NCBI RefSeq assembly: GCF_021495345.1
Contig: NZ_CP099397.1
Coordinates: forward strand, 3,038,001 to 3,102,000
Direction: 5' to 3'
DNA length: 64,000 nt
From: Pseudomonas hydrolytica
GTDB taxonomy: Bacteria > Pseudomonadota > Gammaproteobacteria > Pseudomonadales > Pseudomonadaceae
The notes below the pieces were generated by a model that did no database searches, was not told the origin of the DNA, and saw only the letters and a list, made by a program, of their open reading frames with translations. Made by a program: the position numbers and the translations under genes. This document shows positions 46,205 through 54,794 of the stretch, piece by piece. Every line of letters starts with the position of its first letter. Positions within the stretch are counted from its first letter, which is position 1.

Positions 46205-48093
46205 TCTTTCGCAGCTCCCTGACAGGCATGAAGTATCGCCATACGGAGATATTCGGGTACTTCACAATCTTCGCTGGTAGCCAGAACCTGAGCCAGCGCC
46301 TGGCTATAGCGCCCCTTTTGAATGCTACTGTCCTTACGCTCAAACATGCCGCAGAAAAGCGCCTTAGCTTTCGCAGTGTTATCTGGTGCGGCTTCCACGA
46401 TCTTGCGCAATGCGTTGGCGATACGGGGATGGGGATCGGCCAAAGCAGTAAGCATTGGCTCCCTATTAGCCTCCAGAAGTGCCAAGTCGTATTCCAGCGT
46501 TTTCACACCATGGAAAACCCTCACATAGTGATCCTCCAAAGCTTTCATCTTGACGGTATTGCTCGACAACCTGATCGCTTCACCTAGCGCTGGGTAAACA
46601 CCTACTCGCTTGGCCTTTTTCTTCGCCTTGGCTTCTCCATCAGCGGGCACTTCTTGCTCTAGCTCATCATCCCCAGCGTCGTCTTCCTCCTCAAGATACG
46701 CAGCCTCCGCTAAAACCTCTTCGTCTCCTATCGCTCCTGGTTCATCGTCTTCACCGGCTTCAAGCTCTACTTCCCCAACGGGATCTGCATCCGTAATCAG
46801 AGAAACAGGAATTCGTAGTGCCTTCTCCCCAAACAGCGGCAGAAATGAGTCAAAGTTCAACCCTTCAACGCTGATGAGGCTTATACCGTGATCTCTTAAG
46901 TCCAACCCCATTCTCGTGGCAAGAGCATCCACAAGCATCAGTTCAGCGGCCCCTTCCACGAAGATCACCCTTCGGGCGAAAAACAGCTCAGCTCTGGTCA
47001 CATCCAGGTAGCGTTCCAGCTTTTCACGCTTCCCTTTAGCAAACTCAATCTCACGAGGAAAGAACGTCTCAACACCTGCTTCTGTCTCGACCAAGCAGGT
47101 AAGCGATTCGAGTTTGGAATTGCTCGCAAAATTCGGTGAATGGCTCGTCACGAAGAGCTGTACGGGCTTCTCGCCTTCTCCCGTAGGAATTCCAGCAAGA
47201 TAGCGTAGGAGAACTCTCTGTAGCTGGGGATGCAAGTGCGCCTCTGGTTCTTCGACAATCAAGCTCCGATATGCCGACTCCTGGTTCTTGGCCAGCTCAG
47301 AGAGCACCACCGCCATGAAGATCAGATTGTTAAAGCCCAGGCCATTCTGCTCGATCTCCAATGCGTCGACCGTAAGGGACAACCTGGATGACAGGCGCTG
47401 AAAATCGGTGGCGCTCAACCCAACCGCCAGTGATTGAGCCAATTGCGCCCCCAACATGGAATCATGGCGGGACGAAATCGCGGTTTGGGTGCTTTGTATG
47501 GATGGGTTTGCCTGAAGCTGCTCATCCAACGCTTTCAGAGCTGAATTGATTTCTTCGCGACCAGCTTTATCCGTAAGCAGGTGAAGCAGACGAGAAAGCT
47601 GGCTGTTACGACTAGGGCGCAATCCTTGTGCCGCATCGCGAAGTGGTTGAAGGTACACTCCTCGGAGGTTCTCCATCATATCGGAGGTCAAAGCCACGTC
47701 TTGATGTTCCCCACACCAACGCTTAACTCTGAATCGACCTGTCTGATCTGCGTCCGTGTAGCTCACATGGATGTGAGCCTCCATCGACTGACCGTCAGCG
47801 CTTGGCCTCAAGGCTGCAATGAAGTCAGCCTCGTCGTCGTGGCTGAGCCCACAAAAAACAAAATGAAAGCTGATATCGCCAGCTGGCTCCCCTTCCGCAG
47901 GGCGATGACGATCTGAGACGTCGAGGCGCGGGAATGGCTCATCGTGCCCGGCAAGAAGGGTCCGAAGAGCATCAACTACTGCGCTCTTCCCAACGTTGTT
48001 TGGACCAACCAGCACGTTCAGACCTGGCTGAAATTTCAGCTTTGCCTCACGTAGCTTACGGAAGTTGTTGACGTTGAGTTCAGCCAGGTACAT
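46201..48093 (-). CDS. OLD-family ATP-dependent endonuclease (GajA-like)
   Basis: A 630-aa protein. The ABC-type ATPase starts with F-R-K-L-R-E-A-K-L-K-F and Walker A G-P-N-N-V-G-K-S (residues 30-37), then V-E-E-P-E-A-H-L-H-P as the Walker B/D-loop region. A C-terminal TOPRIM domain has V-I-F-V-E-G-A-A-E and S-L-I-T-D-A-D-P. In Gabija this subunit cuts DNA when nucleotides are depleted during infection. An acidic then lysine-rich insertion (E-E-E-D-D-A-G-D-D-E through K-A-K-K-K-A-K) interrupts the TOPRIM half. GGAGG precedes the ATG at 48093. Confidence 0.85.
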   Translation of the reverse strand: MYLAELNVNNFRKLREAKLKFQPGLNVLVGPNNVGKSAVVDALRTLLAGHDEPFPRLDVSDRHRPAEGEPAGDISFHFVFCGLSHDDEADFIAALRPSADGQSMEAHIHVSYTDADQTGRFRVKRWCGEHQDVALTSDMMENLRGVYLQPLRDAAQGLRPSRNSQLSRLLHLLTDKAGREEINSALKALDEQLQANPSIQSTQTAISSRHDSMLGAQLAQSLAVGLSATDFQRLSSRLSLTVDALEIEQNGLGFNNLIFMAVVLSELAKNQESAYRSLIVEEPEAHLHPQLQRVLLRYLAGIPTGEGEKPVQLFVTSHSPNFASNSKLESLTCLVETEAGVETFFPREIEFAKGKREKLERYLDVTRAELFFARRVIFVEGAAELMLVDALATRMGLDLRDHGISLISVEGLNFDSFLPLFGEKALRIPVSLITDADPVGEVELEAGEDDEPGAIGDEEVLAEAAYLEEEDDAGDDELEQEVPADGEAKAKKKAKRVGVYPALGEAIRLSSNTVKMKALEDHYVRVFHGVKTLEYDLALLEANREPMLTALADPHPRIANALRKIVEAAPDNTAKAKALFCGMFERKDSSIQKGRYSQALAQVLATSEDCEVPEYLRMAILHACQGAAKE

Positions 48094-48456
48094 GCATGCC
48101 TCCATCCTTGGTTTATTGATGGCATACTAAATCAGTTGCGTATCGTGAATCGACTCTTACACACCTCGCCCTCTCATTTTGACCGACGATCAACCGTAGG
48201 GCCCTAGCTAGGGCTGGTCGCCGAAAGTAGCCGCACAATAGCAAGGCTTGCTCTGCGACACCTCCAAACCTCTATATCTGTCAATGATCTAGAGGCTCTG
48301 AAGACCTCCACTGAGGATGCCCACCTCTATCCAAATAGCGCACCTAGTGTAGAAAAAAGTACACTTTTTTACCGATAGATCGCGGGTCGCCGAGTCAGCA
48401 GAATTGCCTCCACACAGCACAGAAATTTCTTCTGCGCAAAGCCTGGAGCTAACACT
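48094..48456. other. Divergent intergenic region
   Basis: These 363 bp separate the Gabija-like pair (minus) from the hydrophobic-protein module (plus) and must hold both promoters. A perfect 14-bp palindrome GCCCTAGCTAGGGC lies at 48201-48214 and is a candidate operator. No gene is seen. Confidence 0.5.
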
Positions 48457-48882
48457 ATGTCTTTCTTTGAATCCGTTTTCGATTTTGTTGGTAACGCAGC
48501 CGGAGCGGTAGGCGATGCGGCCATGGTAGTAGTCGATACTGTGGGCGATTTGGCCAGTTCGACAGCAGATACGGTAATTGAGAATCCAGGGAAGGTCGCA
48601 CTGATCTGCATTGGCACTCTCGCCACTGGAGGAGCTGCCGCAGCCTTTGCAGGTCCAATTGCAGCAGCGGTTGGGACCACTGGGCTACTTGGTGCGACAG
48701 CATCCGGTACGGCCATAAGCACTCTTTCGGGAGCCGCCTTGACCAACGCCTCACTGGCAGCACTTGGCGGTGGGGCGATCGCAGCAGGTGGTGGCGGGAT
48801 GGTTGCTGGAGCGACAGTCGTAGCGACAACAGGAGCGGCAGTAGGCGCAACTGTAAGCAGTATTGGTGTGGCCGTAGCATAG
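48457..48882 (+). CDS. Glycine-zipper hydrophobic protein (IFI6/ISG12-like composition)
   Basis: A 141-aa protein: a short amphipathic start (M-S-F-F-E-S-V-F-D-F-V), then from about residue 45 nearly uninterrupted Ala/Gly/Thr/Val membrane-type sequence. The stretch A-A-L-G-G-G-A-I-A-A-G-G-G-G-M-V-A-G near residues 106-123 recalls the glycine-rich core of eukaryotic interferon-induced IFI6/ISG12 proteins. Two or three membrane helices are likely, suggesting a membrane-disrupting or pore-forming effector. GGAG lies upstream. The next gene follows after 16 bp. Confidence 0.65.
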   Translation: MSFFESVFDFVGNAAGAVGDAAMVVVDTVGDLASSTADTVIENPGKVALICIGTLATGGAAAAFAGPIAAAVGTTGLLGATASGTAISTLSGAALTNASLAALGGGAIAAGGGGMVAGATVVATTGAAVGATVSSIGVAVA

Positions 48883-48898
48883 GATTAAGGAAACTCTG

Positions 48899-50161
48899 AT
48901 GGCACGTATTACCAAATCACAGAAAGCTGGTTTGGACTTTCTAGATCAGATTTACTTTAGCGACATCCTAGTTCATCTGGGTATGAACTACGAAGAAAGG
49001 CAGCAACTAGATACGATAATTAGAAGCGTCAAGACTATGGCTGAGAGAAAATACTCTGGCCGCGAAGCCGAAGTAATAAAGCACCTAGCATATTTTTTAC
49101 TGGAAGTTAACCTTGCAACCACCACTAAAGAATTGGCAATTTCCGACTCTACAAGAGTTCTTCCACCTGATCTATCTATAGACACGATCGAAGCTGTAGA
49201 CAACTTCAAGAAGGACTTCCAAAGCGCCCTCATGCTTGTAACACTTGAAAAAAATACAGGAATCAGCGCTGAATTTGCATTTGAAATCTACGATTCTCTA
49301 AAGAGCGAATTCATTGGCTACTCGGCACTTGTAAAGCGAGACCTCTTGACACGCTGTTTTGTACGTGAATTCAGAGACTCATCAATAGGGGTTTACAGCT
49401 GGATGACTGTCAAGGGAGTGCTACCGGTAACTAAAAATAGCCCAGAGAGATTATGCAATGACTTCAATGAAAATTTTGAAACTAGACTTACACTAGTTGC
49501 TGACTATGAGATGCTCATGCATTACTTCAAGCTAACAATTAGCAAAGATAATTCTGCAAGAGTATTCCTTAACAACGCAAATTTCGAACTACAAGAAACA
49601 ACCATTGATCGTCTTTTAGACATACAAAGAGTTTTTCATGAAGCCATATCTAAGAAAAGCTTACGCAATAGCTTTCCGCAACTTTCTAACCGAGACCTAA
49701 ACATAAAGCATCAGATAACCTATTTCTTTGAGCAGTGGGGAAATCGAAAGACAAGGCTACGCACGCATACAGGGACACTAGCTAGCTGGCCTGGAATAAT
49801 CGGAGCAGGGATGGTTCAAAAGCAGCTTGATCATGAATATTACGAAGCCGCTCGAGAGAAACTGGGAAATTGCGCTGGGTCTGTTAATATTTCAGACCTA
49901 ACAGTCACAGCAATTTACAATGCATTCGACAACCAAAACACCATTACCGAGTCCGTGCGCGAAAAGCTTGAGAATTGCGGAATAAGAATTAGCGCAGATA
50001 CCTTATACAGAAGCCACGCGCACATGAAAAAAACATTAATTAGACTTTTGAGAGCCTACTGTGAAATGACACGATCTTCACAAATCGCACTTTCAGCAAT
50101 GCACGATGACAGCGCATATATTTCTATATTCATTCAGTCTGACAACCTACCAAACCATTAA
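48899..50161 (+). CDS. Unknown 420-aa protein paired with the hydrophobic protein
   Basis: A 420-aa largely helical, soluble protein without a recognised domain. Visible features are an N-terminal F-L-D-Q-I-Y-F-S-D-I-L, a middle region with W-M-T-V-K-G-V-L-P-V-T, and a C-terminal segment C-E-M-T-R-S-S-Q-I-A-L-S-A-M. There is no Walker motif and no obvious nuclease signature. AAGGAA precedes the ATG 16 bp after the hydrophobic gene, so both are read together. It could be the sensor or regulator of a membrane effector; this is inference from arrangement. Confidence 0.6.
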   Translation: MARITKSQKAGLDFLDQIYFSDILVHLGMNYEERQQLDTIIRSVKTMAERKYSGREAEVIKHLAYFLLEVNLATTTKELAISDSTRVLPPDLSIDTIEAVDNFKKDFQSALMLVTLEKNTGISAEFAFEIYDSLKSEFIGYSALVKRDLLTRCFVREFRDSSIGVYSWMTVKGVLPVTKNSPERLCNDFNENFETRLTLVADYEMLMHYFKLTISKDNSARVFLNNANFELQETTIDRLLDIQRVFHEAISKKSLRNSFPQLSNRDLNIKHQITYFFEQWGNRKTRLRTHTGTLASWPGIIGAGMVQKQLDHEYYEAAREKLGNCAGSVNISDLTVTAIYNAFDNQNTITESVREKLENCGIRISADTLYRSHAHMKKTLIRLLRAYCEMTRSSQIALSAMHDDSAYISIFIQSDNLPNH

Positions 50162-50186
50162 GAAGTATCTGGGAAGAGCGTAAACC

Positions 50187-51188
50187 TTAGCCCTTCTCCT
50201 CAGTCGTCTCGATAGCGAGGCTTGAGATACCGCCAGAAGGCTGATCGCGCGAAGTAATCGGAGGTGTGCTCAAGACATCCCCCCCCTGCAACGCAATGGG
50301 TACAGCACCGAAGTAACGCTCCAGAAGTGATGATCTAGCCACCTGAGATGAAATGCTGAACTGGCCTCCGTCGGTATACATCAGCATATGTCCTGGCTCC
50401 GATGAGAATGCATCAGTCATTCGTGATGAAGGGCCTCGATCAATATTTGTACGCCTATATGTGCGCAGCCCTGTTATTTGTAGTAGTTCTTGAATTGTCC
50501 GGGACCAATCCTCTTTGGGTTTCCCCAACTGAAACGGTCGGCCATCTTTGTTGAGTAGCATGTCTCCGAGCAGCCGGGCCACAGAGCGGTCAGCAGTTAG
50601 TAGCTCTTTTGCCTGGCTCGCTGCCCAAGGGCATTAATCAGCCCACTTAATCTGCTCAGGGTAAGCTTGTCCTTTATGCACCAAAGCATAGCGAGACCCC
50701 TTGCCATGCTCATCGAGGTTACGCAGTCCTGGCGCAAGACCTCCAGAGACAAATTCAAATGGCGGCCAATGGCTGAATAGGTGGAGTTGATCATCTGATG
50801 AAGAGAGTTGATGAGTAGAGTCACTCGACATTTTTGCTTGAAGCAATATTGCTCGTGCCGATGAGCGCCCTGTCTTCGTGTGTATATGAACTATAAGCAG
50901 ATCGGCGAGTTCGACTCGGCGACGCGGGGAGCCGAACGAAACCTGAGGGTGCCCATGGCAGAACACACCGGAGACCCTCAAGCTCACCCCCTTTGATCGG
51001 AGCAATGGAGCCCACCGCTCCACTAAGAACGGTATACCGTTTGTTATCAATGTCGCCACGTAGTCTTCTTCGCGGACAGCCTTCTTGGCTAAACGTACTG
51101 CGAGAGAGTGTGAATGCCAGATTGCAGTATTGGCACCTGAATACAGGCTTTCACGCTCATGTATTGCGAGAAGAGTGGCAAGTGGCAT
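50187..51188 (-). pseudogene. PD-(D/E)XK-like nuclease gene split by an in-frame TAA
   Basis: Codons 1-184 (51188-50637) and the following frame to 50187 are the same reading frame, separated only by TAA at 50636-50634. Without it a 333-aa protein would result. The first part has V-E-L-A-D-L-L-I-V at 92-100 and L-L-Q-A-K at 115-119, giving E93, D96 and Q117-x-K119, the pattern of a PD-(D/E)XK nuclease core. The second part resumes A-K-E-L-L-T-A-D-R-S-V-A-R-L-L-G-D. It is either a recent nonsense mutation or a split gene. It lies 105 bp downstream of the gamma-glutamylcyclotransferase-like gene. Confidence 0.65.
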
Positions 51189-51293
51189 GAAGGACTCATG
51201 TGGAATATGACCATATATAGGATGCTAGTATGCCACCTATCAGCGGCTCATGCTCCAGAACATGACATGATTTCATGGGGTCAGAGTGCTACG

Positions 51294-51842
51294 TCATACT
51301 GGATTCCATTGAAGAGCAGCCTCGATGCTTTGGCGGTATTGCGTAGCAATCTGACGCGGAGCCTTACGCACATAATACTCCGCTAGGTCCCGCGCCTCTC
51401 CTGTAAGCACCTTCAGGTAGTCCACTACCTGCTCCGCAGTGGGCGTGATTTCAGTGCCGCTGAACTTCGGAGGCAACCCGGTCCAAATCACGTGATCTAG
51501 TCCGTACCCCTCAGCCCATTGAGATAGACTAGGTATCAGTTTGGGAGACACTTGTCCGGCAGACCACCTGCAAACATGCCTATCAACATTTCGTTGAGGG
51601 ATACCCTCTCGGTAGCGCAAAGCTTCAACGGCTGCTGCTAGATCCTCACACTGCATAACTACCCACAGTGAGGGAACTACCCTCTCTGTTTCGATCAGTA
51701 CGAGTGTGATTCGCCCATCTTGCGACTGCCTAGCAAATTCTACAGGTATCAATGGGCCGTCCTGAGACCACCCCCCCTGCGTTGGCAGGCCTCTCGGGTC
51801 CCACACTAGTGACCCCCACCCCAGACAAGCAATCCGTCCCAT
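51294..51842 (-). CDS. Gamma-glutamylcyclotransferase-like protein
   Basis: A 182-aa protein opening I-A-C-L-G-W-G-S-L-V-W-D-P, a variant of the GGCT/AIG2 glycine loop (Y-G-S-L). It continues with a beta-barrel-like pattern and A-E-Y-Y-V-R-K-A-P near the end. GGCT-fold enzymes release 5-oxoproline from gamma-glutamyl amines. GGAGG precedes the ATG. It is upstream of the split nuclease-like gene on the same strand and may form a functional pair with it, an arrangement I cannot tie to a named system. Confidence 0.65.
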   Translation of the reverse strand: MGRIACLGWGSLVWDPRGLPTQGGWSQDGPLIPVEFARQSQDGRITLVLIETERVVPSLWVVMQCEDLAAAVEALRYREGIPQRNVDRHVCRWSAGQVSPKLIPSLSQWAEGYGLDHVIWTGLPPKFSGTEITPTAEQVVDYLKVLTGEARDLAEYYVRKAPRQIATQYRQSIEAALQWNPV

Positions 51843-52018
51843 TGCGCCTCCAGTAAGTACTGAGATATTGGCGGGCTATCATTAGCACCTCAGCCGCAGC
51901 TCAAGCTATATCAAGGATGCAGCAGCTTTGTCTACAGCGCACTCATACCCAAGTCTACAATTCAGCATGAGATCATTAATTAGTCATGGATTGTCGGGAT
52001 TCACTAACGAGCGCTACT

Positions 52019-52603
52019 TCAGACGCCGACGCCGTACGCTAGTCGACCAATATGTACAACCACCTCGTGACAGCCTTCTGTGGTAGCTAGCAATTCGAAT
52101 GGGGGACGACCGTTAAAGGCCATTTGAGAGGTCTTCAACCATTCCACAGAGCGCAGCCCAAAAAGTGAGGTTAATGCCAAAACTGATGCTGCATAACTAA
52201 ACTTATACGTCTCGAAGTTTTCCGCTTTGACTTGCAGCTCATCGCATTGTATTTCACACCGCACACGAAGCCACCCTTCCTCTTCGTTGAGTTTTCCTCG
52301 GCAACCACAACTCTCACAGATAACCCTAGACACCAATCCGGCAATATCAGTAGCTATGTCAACTATTTCGTCACCACCTCGTAAATATATCCTCAACTCA
52401 CCGAATTTTTCTTTAACTTGTCGAATCACAACATCCAGCTTGTTCTCTCGGGAATACTGCTGAATAAAAAGCAGAGTTCCTCCGACCAGGCCATACCACC
52501 CGCCCCCACATTCAAATCCGAAAAATCGCACCTCCGCTTGCCGCCCATCAAAGAGAATATTTGCAAAATTTTCTGCTAATACTGCCTCTAAATCATTGAC
52601 CAT
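52019..52603 (-). CDS. Zinc-ribbon-like domain fused to MbcA/ParS toxin-binding domain
   Basis: A 194-aa protein. Residues 25-110 have F-E-C-G-G-G-W-Y, V-K-E-K-F-G-E-L-R-I-Y and C-E-S-C-G, a small conserved cysteine-containing module seen in phage and island proteins. The C-terminal 60 residues (L-T-S-L-F-G-L-R-S-V-E-W-L, N-G-R-P-P-F-E-L-L-A-T, I-G-R-L-A-Y-G-V) match the MbcA/ParS/Xre toxin-binding domain (DUF2384). No RES toxin is adjacent. AGGAG precedes the start. The gene upstream on the same strand ends 33 bp before it. Confidence 0.65.
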   Translation of the reverse strand: MVNDLEAVLAENFANILFDGRQAEVRFFGFECGGGWYGLVGGTLLFIQQYSRENKLDVVIRQVKEKFGELRIYLRGGDEIVDIATDIAGLVSRVICESCGCRGKLNEEEGWLRVRCEIQCDELQVKAENFETYKFSYAASVLALTSLFGLRSVEWLKTSQMAFNGRPPFELLATTEGCHEVVVHIGRLAYGVGV

Positions 52604-52636
52604 ACAGATCGCTCCTAATGAATGGAACTATATCAC

Positions 52637-53191
52637 TTAGAAAATTCTACGAAATACCCCAAGCATGAACTCCATACACTTATCTATCCGTTGAAGCTTG
52701 GAAAGTTCGATTATCCAGCAATCATCCAAAGGTTCATATTTACTGAACCCATACCTCTTTACCAACTCAAGTCCCAAATGACCTGGATACTCAAGCCCCA
52801 GCTTCGAATAACCCACTTTGTCCTTTGCATAGAAAATGAAACCTAGCATTTCTTCGAACGGGCTTCGAGCACAAAAACTACGCAGCTCACTTATATTTGA
52901 TATGACAAGGATATCTTTCGTCCATTTAACCCCTCTAGCCTGTACCCGAAAACCAATCCTAGAACCTCCGCTGCAAATAAAGTCGACATTCCCTGAACTC
53001 AAGGCTGACGCATTAACTAAGCATCCTTCATACTTTCGCTCAAAATACCTTTTCGCTTCCTCACAAAATACTACTGAAGCATTATCCGTTGCGACCCACC
53101 GATCATCCGAAGCTGCTGATATAGAAAAAATCCTATTAGCGTCCTCTCCAAGAAGATTCTCCATCTTCGCCCCTATCCTCTTCTTCCCCAT
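52637..53191 (-). CDS. Hypothetical protein paired with the ParS-like gene
   Basis: A 184-aa protein with I-G-F-R-V-Q-A-R-G-V-K-W, D-I-L-V-I-S-N-I-S-E-L and L-G-L-E-L-V-K-R-Y-G-F. No family was recognised. It lies 33 bp upstream of the ParS-like fusion on the same strand and could be its toxin or partner. The start has a GAGG 7 bp upstream. A second in-frame ATG 9 codons in (M-E-N-L-L-G) is possible. Confidence 0.55.
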   Translation of the reverse strand: MGKKRIGAKMENLLGEDANRIFSISAASDDRWVATDNASVVFCEEAKRYFERKYEGCLVNASALSSGNVDFICSGGSRIGFRVQARGVKWTKDILVISNISELRSFCARSPFEEMLGFIFYAKDKVGYSKLGLEYPGHLGLELVKRYGFSKYEPLDDCWIIELSKLQRIDKCMEFMLGVFRRIF

Positions 53192-53487
53192 AATTCAGCC
53201 TCAATAATAATCAGATAATCAAACAACTCACGCCGGCTTTTCCTAAAGTATTTTTCATCACCCTCCGCCCTGGCAGCAAGTTTTATATTTTTCTTATTGA
53301 CCACAACAAAAACACATGATAGAAATCACAGTACCAATTTTGACCACACTTACTTCCGATAATTTTTAATATCGACAGTATGAGTCTGCAACACAAAATT
53401 TGAACCACGCACTTTTCAAGTCTCAACATGGCACCTATATTTACGCCAACGCATTGCCATTAATAACAGGCCTAATCAAGGATAAGA

Positions 53488-53952
53488 ATGATCAATTCAA
53501 TCAAGGGCAAGCCCCGAGCAGGATGGCCTGAGACCTTCGAGGTGAAGTGGGATTTTTCGCCAGAAAATATCTATTTTTGCGATGATGGCGCCGACCCAAA
53601 TGACTATCAATTAGGCGAGTATTTGTTCGGAGAGGCTAATTTGGCTGAGATCGTTGAGCTTTTGCACGGACACAGCCGCAGGGAGTCACTATGGGGAGTT
53701 TCTGACGACAAGGTTGTTCGCGCTATAATGCACTGGAGTAATGGCGGGCTAATGACTCCCCCCCTACTCTCAGTGAATCTGGGCTGCCTAGTTGTTACCG
53801 GTGGAAATAATCGCATAGCAATATGCAGAGAGGATGGCCAACCTCGTCTACCTTTTCTCTACCTGGCCGCAGATGAAGATCGTTTTGTAAAAAAGCTCAA
53901 GTCATTCTCATCCACTATAAATATAGTGAGCACGTTAAAAGTAGAGAATTAG
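53488..53952 (+). CDS. Hypothetical protein
   Basis: A 154-aa protein with F-E-V-K-W-D-F-S-P-E-N-I-Y-F, L-G-E-Y-L-F-G-E-A-N and L-G-C-L-V-V-T-G-G-N-N-R-I-A. It has an immunity-protein-like size and acidity, but no family was recognised. AAGGATAAG precedes the ATG. The 296 bp upstream hold no gene and are AT-rich. Confidence 0.55.
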   Translation: MINSIKGKPRAGWPETFEVKWDFSPENIYFCDDGADPNDYQLGEYLFGEANLAEIVELLHGHSRRESLWGVSDDKVVRAIMHWSNGGLMTPPLLSVNLGCLVVTGGNNRIAICREDGQPRLPFLYLAADEDRFVKKLKSFSSTINIVSTLKVEN

Positions 53953-54054
53953 CTCACAGAGGCCTATGACTGTATGATCTTTCTACTCTACGAGCTGCTA
54001 ATGGCCGATTTTTTTAGCTCAACATTGACAACTTAGTGTGATGCGAGTGAATGC

Positions 54055-54543
54055 ATGATGTTGACCCACGTCGTAATGCCTAACGAGCCAGACATAATCA
54101 AAAAACTTCTGATTACGCTTACACCAGTAAGCGGATATATCGAGCTTAGTGACGTTCGAGGCTATGTATCGTCACCCAAACTCGCTGAAATCTATGTTCG
54201 TGGCCAATACAGTGACGGACTAGTCGCCGTGGGCGATACCTATCTTGAAGCACGAACCATGCTTGCTGATCGAGCACAGCGGACGTACGCGGCTCCCATC
54301 TTGAGGCTCGACGAGTTTTTGGCTAGCAAAAAGGTAATCGATGAGCCCGACTTTAGAGACACAGACGCGACCCGGATCGAAGTATGGTCTTTCGATCCCG
54401 CAACGCTGTGTCACGAAGCACTAACTCTGGCTATTGCTTTGAGCTATACGCCGCGGGAGTTTATGGAGAATGAGCGCGCTGCTGGGGCCGTGAATGAGTT
54501 GATCAAGCCGCTAGGATTCATTGTTCCCGAACGCGAATATTGA
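54055..54543 (+). CDS. Hypothetical protein
   Basis: A 162-aa protein beginning M-M-L-T-H-V-V-M-P-N-E-P and ending P-L-G-F-I-V-P-E-R-E-Y, with Y-I-E-L-S-D-V-R-G-Y and L-C-H-E-A-L-T-L-A-I-A-L. No family was recognised. It is followed by a palindromic repeat and then the cassette array on the opposite strand. The start could also be the second ATG or the TTG after it; no clear ribosome site decides this. Confidence 0.5.
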   Translation: MMLTHVVMPNEPDIIKKLLITLTPVSGYIELSDVRGYVSSPKLAEIYVRGQYSDGLVAVGDTYLEARTMLADRAQRTYAAPILRLDEFLASKKVIDEPDFRDTDATRIEVWSFDPATLCHEALTLAIALSYTPREFMENERAAGAVNELIKPLGFIVPEREY

Positions 54544-54642
54544 TTTTTACACCCAGCTGCGCTGCAAAGTGGCCAGCGGGTGATTGGTACACCTTGGGCG
54601 TGAGAGATGAGTGAATCTCCCCAGCTTTTTAGACACACCGTT

Positions 54643-54699
54643 TCCGCTTCTGGCCACTTACGGTCGGTGACAAGGGGCTGCTTCCGGCCAGAAGCGGAC
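54643..54699. repeat. Palindromic intergenic repeat (CCGCTTCTGGCC family)
   Basis: TCCGCTTCTGGCC at 54643-54655 pairs with GGCCAGAAGCGGA at 54686-54698. It is the same family as 24474-24528 and lies just outside the cassette array, downstream of the 162-aa gene. Confidence 0.7.
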
Positions 54700-54746
54700 A
54701 TTCACAGTGACTGAGGAATGAGGGGCGGGTCACTTTTGCTCGGATA

Positions 54747-54794
54747 ACCTAACGCCGCAATCACCCGCTTGTCGGGTGCATTGCTTTGTTATGC
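54747..54794 (-). other. attC-like recombination site 1
   Basis: On the minus strand the site starts GCATAAC and ends GTTAGGT, with self-complementary sequence CACCCG/CGGGTG between them. GCATAAC is the exact complement of GTTATGC at the start of the same cassette (55294-55300), as expected for an integron cassette. Confidence 0.75.

Noticed and set aside
48369..48880. Minus-strand frames opposite the hydrophobic gene
   Set aside because: Their Pro/Ala/Ser or Leu/Gln-rich repeats mirror the GC-skewed glycine/alanine codons of the plus-strand gene, which has a good ribosome site and partner gene.
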